From positions 186,001 through 250,000 of the forward strand of contig CAVUKD010000003.1 in assembly GCA_963741985.1 (NCBI GenBank): a stretch of 64,000 bases of DNA, written 5' to 3'. The translations under genes were made by a program, and so were the position numbers. Origin of the DNA: Cryomorpha sp963741985 (lineage in GTDB: Bacteria > Bacteroidota > Bacteroidia > Flavobacteriales_D > Cryomorphaceae). A model generated the notes under the pieces. It saw nothing but the letters and a program-made list of their open reading frames with translations, searched no databases and had not been told where the DNA came from. Shown in pieces: positions 46,230 through 55,831 of the stretch (position 1 is the first letter of the stretch; every line of letters starts with the position of its first letter).

Positions 46230-47171
46230 ATGGATACCAAACTCTTGAAAACCCTTTGTGCCATTCCGTCCACCGCCGGAGATGAAGGCAAAATGCGCGA
46301 TTTTTTATTGGACTATTTCACCAAGAACCGTAAACACTTTAAGGTAAAACCAAAAGTATTTTCCGGTCCGGAATTTCAGGATATGGTGATCGCAGTATTT
46401 GGAAGACCGAAGACAGCGATTTTTGCGCATACCGATACCGTGGCTTTTATGGTTGGGTACAATAAAGAGCTGATCAAAATCGGGAATCCAAAAGCAGAAA
46501 TGGGATCCAAATTGGTGGGAGAAGATTCCAAAGGCATGATTGAATGTACTCTTGATATTCCCAAATCCAAAAAGAAGCAAGATCCAAAAGACCAGATTTT
46601 CGAATATAAATTCAAAAGGGCAATTGATCCCGGGACAGCATTGACCTATGCTCCGGATTTTAAAGAAACGAAAACCTTTGTTCAGAGTGCATATATGGAC
46701 AATAGGCTTGGCGTCTACAATGCTTTGCAGCAAGCGCATACTATGAAAAATGGCGCTCTCGTTTTCTCCACGTATGAAGAGCATGGCGGTGGCGGCGCGC
46801 AAGTGGCTGGCAGGTTTCTGCAAAATAATTTTACCGTAAGGCAAGCACTAATAAGCGATGTAACACTTCTGAGCGACAGTATAAAACACAACAAAGGCGT
46901 GGCGATAAGTATGCGCGACCGTGGAATACCGCGTCAAGCCTTCGTCCGAAAAGTGATTTCAATAGCAGAAGAAAATGGGATAAAATATCAGCTCGAAGTC
47001 GAAAAAGCCGGAGGCAGCGATGGCAATAGTTTACAAGACAGCAGCTATAGCTGGGATTGGTGCTTTATCGGCCCTCCGGAGGACAATTATCACCAGCCAG
47101 GCGAGAAGGTATATAAATCGGATATTGAAGAAATGGTGAAGCTTTATGGGGTTTTGTTGGAGAGGCTTTAG
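46230..47171 (+). CDS. M42-like metallo-aminopeptidase
   Basis: 313 residues. Metal and catalytic motifs of the M42/FrvX group: IFAHTDTV (His, Asp), MDNRLGV (bridging Asp), STYEEHGGGG (Glu pair), LISDVT (Asp) and a late His in EDNYHQPGEK; GGSDGNSLQ precedes the end. It would release N-terminal residues from peptides in the cytoplasm. Last gene of the ribD operon. The last codons were duplicated about 730 bp downstream, see the repeat entry. Confidence 0.88.
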   Translation: MDTKLLKTLCAIPSTAGDEGKMRDFLLDYFTKNRKHFKVKPKVFSGPEFQDMVIAVFGRPKTAIFAHTDTVAFMVGYNKELIKIGNPKAEMGSKLVGEDSKGMIECTLDIPKSKKKQDPKDQIFEYKFKRAIDPGTALTYAPDFKETKTFVQSAYMDNRLGVYNALQQAHTMKNGALVFSTYEEHGGGGAQVAGRFLQNNFTVRQALISDVTLLSDSIKHNKGVAISMRDRGIPRQAFVRKVISIAEENGIKYQLEVEKAGGSDGNSLQDSSYSWDWCFIGPPEDNYHQPGEKVYKSDIEEMVKLYGVLLERL

Positions 47172-47901
47172 AAAACTATTTGACCAGTAGTTTATGCCCT
47201 AAGTCGAACTGCCCTTCACTGATCACTTTTTCTTCTTCACAAATATGAAATCTTCTGGTTCAAGGCTATAAGACCCTAAAACAGGAATTAGCGAATAATT
47301 TTCTTTCTTGAGCCGCTCCATGCCCCGATTGATTTCGTCAGACAACACTCTTTGATAAGCATTTAATTCAGAAATACTGAAACGCTCTGTAGAATTTTCA
47401 GCAATAAGCTTTTGAATTTTCTTCAACTTATAATCTGCGGAGTTTACTGGAACAAGCTTTACTCGAGATGACCCTGGTACAGAAGAGGGGTTCACATCGA
47501 TAATATAAATTTTACCAGCTTCTAAATTGGCTCTAACAAAATCTCTATTGTCGGCTTTCGCCCAGAAGATATGATGACCAGGGTCACAGAAATGCCTAAA
47601 GAATTTTGGACTATCAAATGTTCCTATAACTTGCGTGCTGTCAAAATAAATAAATTTTTTTCTTGCGGCTTCGTAACTCGTATGCACAAAATAAACTACG
47701 GCTTTATCAGGTGGTGCGGGCTCAACATTTTGCCCCGAAGTAAAAAGATATAAGAAAATTCCAAAAAGGGTTAATAGTATTTTCATAGCAATATGGTTTG
47801 TTGAGCAATGTAGCCAATTATCATCGGCCAAGTGGCAAGTTTATAAAACGGATATTGAGGAAATGGTGAAGCTTTATTCGGTTTTGTTGGATAAGTTATA
47901 G
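47105..47901. repeat. Tandem segmental duplication, about 730 bp: M42 gene tail plus DUF2846 gene
   Basis: The tail of the M42 gene (about 47090-47171, encoding VYKSDIEEMVKLYGVLLERL) reappears at about 47815-47901 as a remnant encoding VYKTDIEEMVKLYSVLLDKL with TAG at 47899-47901, an offset of 730 bp. The DUF2846 genes are offset by 731 bp at both start and stop. So a unit spanning the M42 tail and the whole DUF2846 gene was copied head to tail. The remnant lacks the rest of M42 and cannot be translated as a protein. Confidence 0.9.
47223..47786 (-). CDS. DUF2846-like secreted protein, copy 1
   Basis: 187 residues from ATG at 47786; the frame runs to 47831 but the signal peptide MKILLTLFGIFLYLFTSGQ starts at 47786. 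The mature domain begins VEPAPPDKAVVYFVHTSYE and contains FRHFCDPGHHIFWAKAD and LEAGKIYIIDVNPS, the DUF2846 pattern. Function unknown; probably periplasmic. It is paralogous to the gene at 47954-48517, the two starting and ending exactly 731 bp apart. Confidence 0.8.
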   Translation of the reverse strand: MKILLTLFGIFLYLFTSGQNVEPAPPDKAVVYFVHTSYEAARKKFIYFDSTQVIGTFDSPKFFRHFCDPGHHIFWAKADNRDFVRANLEAGKIYIIDVNPSSVPGSSRVKLVPVNSADYKLKKIQKLIAENSTERFSISELNAYQRVLSDEINRGMERLKKENYSLIPVLGSYSLEPEDFIFVKKKK

Positions 47902-47953
47902 ATAGATATGGATAGTGCTTTAATTTGAAACCAAGCTTACCCTTCCACTCAGG

Positions 47954-48517
47954 TTACTTTTTCTCCTTTACAAATAAAAAATCGCCTGGCTCAACGCAAT
48001 ATGAACCCAAGACTTGGAATCCGGCATAATCTTCTTTTGCTATTTGCTCCATTCCTCGTGCGATGACATCGCTCATTGTCACCTCATAAGCATCTAATTC
48101 AGCCTGACTAAAGGTTTCAGCAGGATGCTTAGAAACGAGTTTCTGAATTCTCTTTAATTTATAATCAGCGGAATTGACCGGCTCCAATCTTACCGCGGCT
48201 TTAATGGCACCCATCATAGGAATTACATCAATCACATATATCTTTCCTGCTTCCAAATTAGCCGCTACGTAATCTCTGTTCTCCGATCTTGCCCAAAACA
48301 GATGATGTCCTGGTTCACATTCATACCTAAAATACTTTGGTCCATTGCACTTTCCAATGACCACCGTGCTATCAAAAAAGGTGAAGTTGATAAGTCCTCC
48401 GGTACTATTAGCCCGCACAAAATAAACAACTGCTTTATCAGGTGGTGCGGGCTCAACATTTTGCCCCGAAGTAAAAAGATATAAGAAAATTCCAAGGAGG
48501 GATAATAGTAATTTCAT
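47954..48517 (-). CDS. DUF2846-like secreted protein, copy 2
   Basis: 187 residues with the same length and layout as copy 1: signal MKLLLSLLGIFLYLFTSGQ, VEPAPPDKAVVYFVRANS, ECEPGHHLFWARSENRDY, LEAGKIYVIDVIP, and an ending GSYCVEPGDFLFVKEKK. Sequences differ at many mature-domain residues, so the duplication is not recent. Function unknown, likely periplasmic. Confidence 0.8.
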   Translation of the reverse strand: MKLLLSLLGIFLYLFTSGQNVEPAPPDKAVVYFVRANSTGGLINFTFFDSTVVIGKCNGPKYFRYECEPGHHLFWARSENRDYVAANLEAGKIYVIDVIPMMGAIKAAVRLEPVNSADYKLKRIQKLVSKHPAETFSQAELDAYEVTMSDVIARGMEQIAKEDYAGFQVLGSYCVEPGDFLFVKEKK

Positions 48518-48576
48518 AGCTCAATAATTTAATATGTTCTCAACCAAAGCGGGCTAAAATACAAATATTATGATAA

Positions 48577-48981
48577 TCAAAAATAAGCGCGGATAGCATC
48601 AATAAGCTCCTGTGGTGCCGACACCGGCTTATTTGTTTTTTTGCTCACAAAAACCAACGTAGTCTCCGCACTATTGAGCAACTCTCCATTTTCGTTAAAA
48701 ATATCGTAGAGAAACCGAATCCGCGCCGTTGGAATTTCTTCAATCCGGGTTTCAATAGTTAACAACTCATCATAATATGCCGGCTTGAAATAGCGAGTTG
48801 TGTAGTCACGAACCGGTAACAGCAAACCCGATTCCTCGATTTGGCGGTAGCTGGTACCCATCTGCCGCATCAATTCAACGCGCCCCACTTCACAAAAAGT
48901 CGCATAATTTCCATAATAGACATAACCCATCTGATCGGTTTCCGCATAGCGTACACGTAGTTTCGTCCTGTTTTTTATCAT
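48577..48981 (-). CDS. Acyl-CoA thioesterase (YbgC/FadM-like hotdog)
   Basis: 134 residues from ATG at 48981; the frame upstream to 49056 is not convincing. The hotdog motif VRYAETDQMGYVYYGNYATFCEVGRVELMRQ, with catalytic Asp in the TDQMG turn and a Tyr/Asn active site, is typical of YbgC-type 4-hydroxybenzoyl-CoA thioesterases. Possibly hydrolyses a short acyl-CoA. A TATCTTTG -7 element (48993-48986, minus) lies 4 bp before the ATG. Confidence 0.85.
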   Translation of the reverse strand: MIKNRTKLRVRYAETDQMGYVYYGNYATFCEVGRVELMRQMGTSYRQIEESGLLLPVRDYTTRYFKPAYYDELLTIETRIEEIPTARIRFLYDIFNENGELLNSAETTLVFVSKKTNKPVSAPQELIDAIRAYF

Positions 48982-48985
48982 CTTG

Positions 48986-48993
48986 CAAAGATA
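48986..48993 (-). promoter_or_regulatory. -7 element TATCTTTG 4 bp before the thioesterase start
   Basis: A perfect TAnnTTTG match directly before the ATG at 48981. No good -33 TTG was found at the right spacing. The transcript may begin at the start codon itself. Confidence 0.45.
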
Positions 48994-49056
48994 AAGAATG
49001 AGACTGGCTGAGGATAATTTGGCGAGAGATAATTGAATTCGATTTTTTATTGGCAA

Positions 49057-49470
49057 AAAAAACTCCTAAATTAACAGCCTGTAAAGCGGATCAAAATATT
49101 CCGTTTGGAAAATATTAGCTCGAATTCAACTGCAGAATTTCATACATTAACTGATAGGAATTCAATTTATAGAGGAAAATTTTTAATGCTTTTCTTGTAT
49201 GTTTTGATGGTGTATTTGAGTCGAAAAAAGAAGCCAACAAATCGTAAAAAGACGAGGTAGAAAATAAATAAAAACCGTGCCAGAAGAAAGGAAATACAAG
49301 GAAAATATTTTTTTTCACCTCCTGTAAAACTTTTATTCCCTGCAATAGGCTTTCGGTTTTTTTTTTCACTTTTTTCTCTAAATATTTGCCCTGCTTTTTC
49401 AGCAATGTATTTGGTGGTTCTTGTAAAATAAGAACCCAATTTATTAACCTTAACTACACTTATCAATACA
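49057..49470. other. dnaA upstream region, no gene or DnaA boxes seen
   Basis: Very AT-rich, with several T-runs. Two minus-strand frames here are low-complexity and overlap the dnaA start, so they were not called. I see no clear cluster of TTATCCACA-like DnaA boxes, so nothing marks this as the origin. Confidence 0.4.
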
Positions 49471-50901
49471 ATGAGTAAGAAACATGAGGAAGTGTGGGAT
49501 AGTTGTTTGACTTTAATTAAAGACAACGTTACCCTGCAAGGCTACAAAACGTGGTTTGAACCTATCAAACCGATGAAATTGGACAACAGCGTGTTGACCA
49601 TACAAGTACCTTCTCAGTTTTTCTACGAGTGGTTGGAGGAACATTACATTCATTTACTCAAAAAGATTATCCGGAAAGAACTCGGTGAAGAAGGCCGCCT
49701 GGAGTACAGTATTATTATGGAAAATAATTATACCGACTCGAGTCCTTACACCGTTAAAATTCCCACATCAAACCGCCGAGCGATCAAGAATCCCTCTGTA
49801 CAGGTTCCTGTGAATGTGGGAGGAAACCAGATAAGAAACCCGTTTGTAATACCGGGATTGCGTAAAATAAATGTGGATTCCAATTTAAAGCCCAACTATT
49901 CTTTCGAGAATCTGGTAGAAGGAGATTGCAACCGGCTGGCTCGTTCGGCAGGATTTGCAGTTGCCAAAAATCCGGGTGGAACTGCATTTAATCCTTTGTT
50001 GATATACGGAGGTGTGGGTTTAGGTAAAACCCATTTGGCGCAAGCCATAGGAATCGAAATCAAAAATCGATTTCCAAACAAAACCGTTCTCTATGTAGAA
50101 TCGGAAAAGTTTATCCACCAATTTATTGACGCTGTTAAAAACAACAACGTAAACGACTTTAGTCATTTTTATCAGATGATTGATGTGCTGATTATTGACG
50201 ATGTACAATTTCTGGCCGGTAAGGAAAAGACCCAGGACATGTTCTTTCATATCTTCAATCATTTGCACCAAACCGGCAAACAAATCGTACTTACCAGTGA
50301 TAAAGCACCTGTTGAAATGTTGGGTGTGGAGCAACGTCTCCTTTCACGGTTTAAGTGGGGCCTGTCTGCCGATTTGCAAACACCCAGTCTCGAAACACGT
50401 ATTGCGATCCTCGAAAAGAAAATGTATGCCGATGGCATTGATCTTCCAAAAGATGTGGTGGAATACCTCGCTTACAGCGTAACTACGAATATCCGCGAAC
50501 TCGAAGGAGCCCTGATCTCGCTAATTGCACATTCGTCTCTCAATCGCAAAGCGGTAACGCTCGACCTTGCGAAACAAATGATCGACAAGTTTGTGAAAAA
50601 TACAGCCCGTGAGGTATCTATCGATTATATTCAGAAAGTAGTTTGTGATTATTTTGACCTACCGATTGAACTTTTGAAATCGAAAACACGCAAACGGGAA
50701 GTAGTTCAGGCGCGTCAGATCGCAATGTTCTTTGCCAAGAAAATGACAAAAAGCAGTCTGGCAAATATTGGAATGCACTGCGGCGGAAAAGATCACGCCA
50801 CCGTACTTCATGCATGCAGAACTGTTAACAATCTTCAGGAAACGGATAAACAATTTCGAAAGTACCTCGATGATCTAGAGAAAAAATTAAGCCTTCAATA
50901 A
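49471..50901 (+). CDS. dnaA: Chromosomal replication initiator DnaA
   Basis: 476 residues. Domain I (VWDSCLTLIKDNVTLQGYKTWFEP) and a linker precede the AAA+ core: Walker A GGVGLGKTHLAQA, Walker B LIIDDVQFLAGKEKTQ, sensor segments, and the DNA-binding domain IV signature GGKDHATVLHACRTV near the end. It binds DnaA boxes and melts the origin. Length is normal. A terminator follows at 50928. Confidence 0.98.
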   Translation: MSKKHEEVWDSCLTLIKDNVTLQGYKTWFEPIKPMKLDNSVLTIQVPSQFFYEWLEEHYIHLLKKIIRKELGEEGRLEYSIIMENNYTDSSPYTVKIPTSNRRAIKNPSVQVPVNVGGNQIRNPFVIPGLRKINVDSNLKPNYSFENLVEGDCNRLARSAGFAVAKNPGGTAFNPLLIYGGVGLGKTHLAQAIGIEIKNRFPNKTVLYVESEKFIHQFIDAVKNNNVNDFSHFYQMIDVLIIDDVQFLAGKEKTQDMFFHIFNHLHQTGKQIVLTSDKAPVEMLGVEQRLLSRFKWGLSADLQTPSLETRIAILEKKMYADGIDLPKDVVEYLAYSVTTNIRELEGALISLIAHSSLNRKAVTLDLAKQMIDKFVKNTAREVSIDYIQKVVCDYFDLPIELLKSKTRKREVVQARQIAMFFAKKMTKSSLANIGMHCGGKDHATVLHACRTVNNLQETDKQFRKYLDDLEKKLSLQ

Positions 50902-50927
50902 AAACTTGAAATCTAAAGTTAAAAAAG

Positions 50928-50955
50928 TTCTGCCCGCTGGCAGAATTTTTTTTTT
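50928..50955 (+). terminator. Rho-independent terminator after dnaA
   Basis: A 7-bp stem TTCTGCC / GGCAGAA with a CGCT loop, followed by a run of T residues from 50946, 27 bp after the dnaA stop. Confidence 0.85.
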
Positions 50956-51077
50956 ATATAATTTTGTAATCCTCAAATTTGTATTTCGAGGAAAACGGAT
51001 TCTCTTTAGCTTAAGACTCCAAGCCAATCGAATAAAATTTGAAAAATATCCGATCGACCTTCCTACTTTCGACTTCA

Positions 51078-51512
51078 ATGAAAATGACTCTGCTCTTCTT
51101 TTTATCATCCATATTTCTCACCCAGTGTGCCTCCACCTACAAAGCCCAAAACATTCAGGCCACTATCAATGCACAGCAAGTGCGCATCGATCCTTCCAGC
51201 CGGCTGGACGATAAAACCGATAGGATTACAATAAAAAGTGCAGAACATAATGGGGATATTTTAATTCTGGATGTATCCTATTCAGGCGGATGCGCAGATC
51301 ACGATTTTGAATTGATTTCGAATGGCAAATATAAAGCGACATACCCTCCTGAATTAGAAATTAAACTTCTACATGACAGCCATGAAGATAGCTGCCGTGG
51401 AATGATTGATAAAAAACTGTATTTCAACATACAACCATTTCAGTATACTGGCACCACACAGGTATTGCTGGTGTTGAAAAATACCAATAAGACACTGGAT
51501 TACAATTATTAA
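51078..51512 (+). CDS. Hypothetical lipoprotein
   Basis: 144 residues from ATG at 51078 (MKMTLLFFLSSIFLTQC), the best fit to a lipobox (LTQC); a longer frame from 51039 is less plausible. The mature part includes LILDVSYSGGCADHDFELIS, cysteines in HEDSCRGMID and a beta-rich end. No family recognised. It ends 4 bp before the T9SS protease gene, so a joint transcript is likely. Probably periplasmic. Confidence 0.7.
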   Translation: MKMTLLFFLSSIFLTQCASTYKAQNIQATINAQQVRIDPSSRLDDKTDRITIKSAEHNGDILILDVSYSGGCADHDFELISNGKYKATYPPELEIKLLHDSHEDSCRGMIDKKLYFNIQPFQYTGTTQVLLVLKNTNKTLDYNY

Positions 51513-51516
51513 AACT

Positions 51517-53787
51517 ATGAAAATAAATTTTACACTTCTTATTCTCATTTTCTTTGGCCTTACGGCAAAAGCCCAAATAAACCATGGCGGCGAGCCGTAT
51601 GACTGGAATGATAAGAATGCAACTCAGCCGGCCTTTATCCGATTGGGGCGACCTGATATTGCTGCGCTCGAAAAAGAAGATAAACAACTCGACCAGCATA
51701 AGGAGATTCCTTATCGGTTTGGTGCGAATATCCCAGTTGACTTCGATTTGAATACTAGTGGAGAATGGATTCAACTCCCAAATGGAGATCGTGTTTGGCG
51801 TTTGGGAATTGAATCGCCCGGTGCTTTGACCATCAATTTTGAATTTGATCATTTCAATTTGCCAAAAGGCGGAAAAGTATTTGTTTACGCACCCGATCGA
51901 AATAGACTTTTAGGAAGTTTCACCCATGAAAATGCCGGGCCAGAAAACTCACTCGGTGTGGGTTTTGTTTTTTCAGATCGTATTGTAATTTCTTATTATG
52001 AGCCTGCGGATGTGAGCGGCGAAGGATATTTGCATATCAATCAGGTAACACACGGATACCGTAACGCTTTTTTGGGAATAGAGGGACTTGAAAAAACCGG
52101 TGATTTCGGGCAGTCGGGTGCCTGCAACGTAAATGTAAACTGTCCCGAAGGTTTGCCTTATGGAATCCAAAAGCGGAGTGTGGCGCTCATTATCGTGGGC
52201 GGTAATGCGCATTGCTCTGGCGCACTGATCAATACCACAGCAAATGATGGTACCCCCTATTTTTTAACTGCAAATCACTGTTTAAATGGCAGCAATCCAG
52301 GTGTTTGGGTATTCTACTTCAATTACGAAACGCCTGGCTGCACCAATGAGGGGGCAATCCCGGACCAGAGTATGTCGGGTGCCACCCTTAAAGCGAATAA
52401 TGAAAATAGCGATTTTGGCTTAATTCTTTTGAATAATGATGTACCCCCATCATACAACGCTTGTTATTCCGGATGGGATGCTTCTGACAATCCGAATCTA
52501 ACACTTTCGGCTTTTGGAATTCATCATCCGGCGGGTGACGTAAAGAAAATCTCGTTTGAAAGCGACCAACCACACCAGTTATCCCAAGGAGGATTTGCAA
52601 ATGACGTTTGGTTTATCGATAATTGGGAACTTGGCGTTACCGAAGGTGGGTCTTCGGGGTCACCCCTATTTAACCAATCAGGTAAAATAATTGGACAACT
52701 TGCAGGCGGGACTTCGGCTTGTAGTGGAACGGTGGGCAACGGCGGAAATGATTTTTACGGCCGAATGGGTGTTTCATGGGATTTTGGCGACAGCCCTGAC
52801 ACCCGCCTCAAGGAGTGGCTCGATCCAACTAATTCGGGTCAGCTGCAAATGGTCAATTCCTGTAGTTCCTCCTTTCCGGACAATGATATAAGTTTGGGAG
52901 CGATCGATGATATGGATCTCACGTATTGCGATTTTACAAATTTGAATCCAACTATCAATGTAGTAAATGTTGGCGGAAATGACGTAACCAGCTTCATATT
53001 ACATATATATCTAAACGGTACTGCCCTAAGTGACATTGCATGGATAGGCAACATCGCACCTTACAACGTGGAGACCATCTCGTTGGGTACGATAATTCCA
53101 CAAATCGGTTTAAACTCAATTACCGTGGAGGTGGCCTCTGTTAATAACGGCTCCGATCCTACGGAATTTGGGAATACTCAAACAAAAAACACCACCGTCT
53201 TTGAAACGAGTCAGGACGTTCATCTCAACTTTCAATTTGACGACTATGCAAGCGAAACCTCTTGGAACATTGTGGATGCACAAAATGAAATTCTATACTC
53301 AGGGTCCGGATATACCAACGGAGACCAAAATTTGGAGTTAGACGTTTGCTTAGGTATCGGCTGTTATTCCTTAGTAATCAAAGATGTATATGGAGATGGT
53401 ATTTGCTGCACTTATGGAAACGGCTTCTACGCGCTATTAAATGAAAATAGCGACACATTGGTCTCTGGGGGAAACTTTTCTTTTCAAGATAGCACCAACT
53501 TCTGCATTACTACCGTTGGTGTGGAAAATCCCATTCTCCGTGCAATTTCTGTCTATCCAAATCCGACCACTGATTTGGTACACATTTCCTTCGGAGAATC
53601 GGCTGAGAGGGTCAATTCGGTTATAATTAGAGATGCTTTAGGTCGAATCGTGATGAGCCAAAACAGCGACTTGCGTAATAAATCTGTCTACAACTTGAAC
53701 ACAAGTAGTTTCCAAGAAGGAGTCTATTTTATTTCCATTAAAACAGAAGTTGGAACGATCGTACGTCGATTGGTGGTAATTCGTTAA
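51517..53787 (+). CDS. T9SS-exported lysyl endopeptidase-like serine protease
   Basis: 756 residues with a signal peptide (1-21, ending KAQ). A propeptide-like beta region precedes the chymotrypsin-fold domain: catalytic His in FLTANHCLNG, Asp in NSDFGLILLNND and Ser in GGSSGSPLFNQSGKIIG, with Cys pairs as in Achromobacter protease I/lysyl endopeptidase (S1 group). A C-terminal beta domain and a T9SS type A tail (YPNPTTDLVHISFGE) follow. Likely secreted to digest extracellular protein. Specificity for lysine cannot be checked from sequence alone. Confidence 0.9.
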   Translation: MKINFTLLILIFFGLTAKAQINHGGEPYDWNDKNATQPAFIRLGRPDIAALEKEDKQLDQHKEIPYRFGANIPVDFDLNTSGEWIQLPNGDRVWRLGIESPGALTINFEFDHFNLPKGGKVFVYAPDRNRLLGSFTHENAGPENSLGVGFVFSDRIVISYYEPADVSGEGYLHINQVTHGYRNAFLGIEGLEKTGDFGQSGACNVNVNCPEGLPYGIQKRSVALIIVGGNAHCSGALINTTANDGTPYFLTANHCLNGSNPGVWVFYFNYETPGCTNEGAIPDQSMSGATLKANNENSDFGLILLNNDVPPSYNACYSGWDASDNPNLTLSAFGIHHPAGDVKKISFESDQPHQLSQGGFANDVWFIDNWELGVTEGGSSGSPLFNQSGKIIGQLAGGTSACSGTVGNGGNDFYGRMGVSWDFGDSPDTRLKEWLDPTNSGQLQMVNSCSSSFPDNDISLGAIDDMDLTYCDFTNLNPTINVVNVGGNDVTSFILHIYLNGTALSDIAWIGNIAPYNVETISLGTIIPQIGLNSITVEVASVNNGSDPTEFGNTQTKNTTVFETSQDVHLNFQFDDYASETSWNIVDAQNEILYSGSGYTNGDQNLELDVCLGIGCYSLVIKDVYGDGICCTYGNGFYALLNENSDTLVSGGNFSFQDSTNFCITTVGVENPILRAISVYPNPTTDLVHISFGESAERVNSVIIRDALGRIVMSQNSDLRNKSVYNLNTSSFQEGVYFISIKTEVGTIVRRLVVIR

Positions 53788-53809
53788 AAGATTTATTTAA
53801 ACCTAATAG

Positions 53810-53846
53810 GAAGCCCGAAGTCTTTATGACTTGTGGTTTTTTTTGA
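53810..53846 (+). terminator. Possible terminator of the protease gene
   Basis: A weak stem (AAGTC / GACTT, TTTAT loop, flanked by partly pairing CCC and GTGG) followed by eight or more T residues, just after the protease stop. Confidence 0.45.
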
Positions 53847-54226
53847 AAGTTCTGTTTCAAAGTGGATCAGGTACAAGGCCTGAAAAGTTTACTTGCGTCG
53901 CTCCGTAAGATCATTCCAATTAAATGCGCTCTGCTCCACAGAATTTATTTTACCAACCTTTACAGTCCATGGCTTTCTATAATTCTAAAACTGTCATACC
54001 ACCTAAGGTCGAGGTTCAATTCTCATAGTATATTCCTCCCATAGCACCAAAAGCCTGTTAAGGATTCCTACACACACTCCGAAACATCTTAAAATCCCGA
54101 ATGGATTCCTACGTCTCATATCAATAGGCGCGAAGGGTATAATTCTTGGGTATTTCAACCACAATAGCGATAAAGATTCCTTAAATAAAAATAGAGTAAG
54201 CCTACTGGCGGTAGCTCAAAACGACC
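53847..54226. other. Intergenic, no gene seen
   Basis: Nearly 400 bp between convergent genes. No plausible frame; one stretch at 53990-54020 slightly resembles a tRNA T-loop but no cloverleaf could be built. Confidence 0.5.
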
Positions 54227-55537
54227 TCAAACCAGCTCTCCAAACAAATCAAACGGGCCAGCATCCACAATTTTCACATCGGCAAAATCACCCATACGCG
54301 CATAACCTGAACTCTTGGGAATAATCACTTCATTATCTACTTCGGGTGAATCAAACTCAGTTCGACCGATGTAATCGTCCCCTTCTATTCTGTCGATCAG
54401 AACACGGAATATATTGCCCACTTTTTCAGAATTAATTTCCTGCGAAATTCCGGATTGAAGCTCCATGATTTCTTCAGCACGCTGTTGTTTTAATTTTTCG
54501 GGAACATCATCCTCAAATTTGTGTGCATGGGTATCTTCTTCGTGCGAATAGGTAAAAACTCCAAGTCGGTCGAAGCGCATTTCGGCAACCCATTCGAGCA
54601 TTTCTGCATGGTCTGCTTCACTCTCGCCGGGATATCCTGAAATGAGCGTAGTACGTATCGCGATTCCCGGAACCCGCTCGCGAATGTTGTGTATCAGTTC
54701 CGTGGTTTTCTCACGTGTAATTCCACGACGCATTGCCTTTAGCATACGAGTCGAAGCATGCTGAAGAGGAATATCAAGATAATTGCAAATATTTGATTTC
54801 TCACGCATCACATCGAGTGCTTCCATCGGGAATCCGCTTGGAAAAGCGTAATGCAAACGAATCCATTCGATTCCTTCTACCGCTGACAATTCCTCGAGCA
54901 ATCGCGCCAACTCACGTTTTTTGTAAATATCGAGACCGTAATATGTCAGATCCTGGGCGATAAGAATCAATTCTTTTACTCCCTGTGCCGCGAGGTTTTC
55001 AGCCCGCTTTACCAATTCTTCAATCGGCGTGCTTACATGCTTACCGCGCATCAAGGGAATGGCGCAAAACGAACAAGGCCGATCGCAACCTTCTGCTATT
55101 TTGAAATAGGCGAAGTGGTTTGGAGTGGTGAGCAAACGTTCGCCAACCAACTCGTGTTTGTAATCGGCTTTGAGGGTTTTGAGAAGCCTGGGTAATTCCC
55201 GCGTACCGAAATACGCATCGATATTCGGAATTTCTTTTTCGAGCTCGGGTTTGTAGCGTTGCGAAAGACATCCGGTAACATAAACCTTATCTACCAATCC
55301 CTTTTCTTTAGCATCTGACCACTGCAAAATCGTGTCGATACTCTCCTGCTTGGCATTATCGATAAATCCGCAGGTATTGATGACTACGATCGAAGAATCT
55401 CCTTCATCGCTTTCATGAACTACGTCGTAGTTATTGCCTTTAAGTTGTGCCATCATCACCTCGCTATCGAAAATATTCTTCGAGCAACCAAGCGTTACGA
55501 CGTTTACTTTATTCTTTTTTAATGTCTTTGTTTTCAT
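54227..55537 (-). CDS. rimO: Ribosomal protein S12 methylthiotransferase
   Basis: 436 residues. N-terminal MTTase domain with cysteines C18, C56 and C90 for the second cluster (LGCSKN, NTCGFI, VTGCLSQ); radical SAM cysteines C151, C155 and C158 in AEGCDRPCSFCAIP; C-terminal TRAM-like domain ending in the FADVKIVDAGPFDLFGELV strand. It adds a methylthio group to Asp of ribosomal protein S12. Single gene. Confidence 0.95.
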   Translation of the reverse strand: MKTKTLKKNKVNVVTLGCSKNIFDSEVMMAQLKGNNYDVVHESDEGDSSIVVINTCGFIDNAKQESIDTILQWSDAKEKGLVDKVYVTGCLSQRYKPELEKEIPNIDAYFGTRELPRLLKTLKADYKHELVGERLLTTPNHFAYFKIAEGCDRPCSFCAIPLMRGKHVSTPIEELVKRAENLAAQGVKELILIAQDLTYYGLDIYKKRELARLLEELSAVEGIEWIRLHYAFPSGFPMEALDVMREKSNICNYLDIPLQHASTRMLKAMRRGITREKTTELIHNIRERVPGIAIRTTLISGYPGESEADHAEMLEWVAEMRFDRLGVFTYSHEEDTHAHKFEDDVPEKLKQQRAEEIMELQSGISQEINSEKVGNIFRVLIDRIEGDDYIGRTEFDSPEVDNEVIIPKSSGYARMGDFADVKIVDAGPFDLFGELV

Positions 55538-55831
55538 AATCCGAAATCAAACTGTTTTTTTTAACCTTTAGATTTACCCTACACCTTTAACCTTTTAAAG
55601 AATGTTGGTAACGATGTTGAAAAGAGGGGGTTTGGGGGAGACTCATAACTTTGAAAAATTGTGAATAAAAAAGAATGGGGTGAACTTTGGTCTGATACTA
55701 GGTTTTAAGACCTACAGCCCGTATTAGTACCATTCTTTTATCACCGTTGCTCAGCGCCTATTAGAATAGTAGACGTCGAGGTCTTATTAAAGGTTTTAGC
55801 GAAAAGCAACATTTATTAAAAATTCAAAAGT
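55538..55831. other. Flank of the IS110 remnant
   Basis: Contains the rimO promoter region and the left flank of the IS110 element. No IS ends could be fixed by eye, as IS110 lacks terminal inverted repeats. Confidence 0.4.

Noticed and set aside
46305..46844. Minus-strand 179-residue frame
   Set aside because: Antisense shadow of the M42 peptidase.
49057..49470. Replication origin next to dnaA
   Set aside because: No cluster of DnaA boxes could be seen; dnaA is often far from oriC in this phylum.
49115..49526. Minus-strand frames upstream of dnaA
   Set aside because: Phe/Lys-rich low-complexity text caused by AT-rich sequence; overlaps the dnaA start.
53847..54044. tRNA-like GGTTCAATTCT stretch
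   Set aside because: No acceptor, D or anticodon stems can be paired with it.
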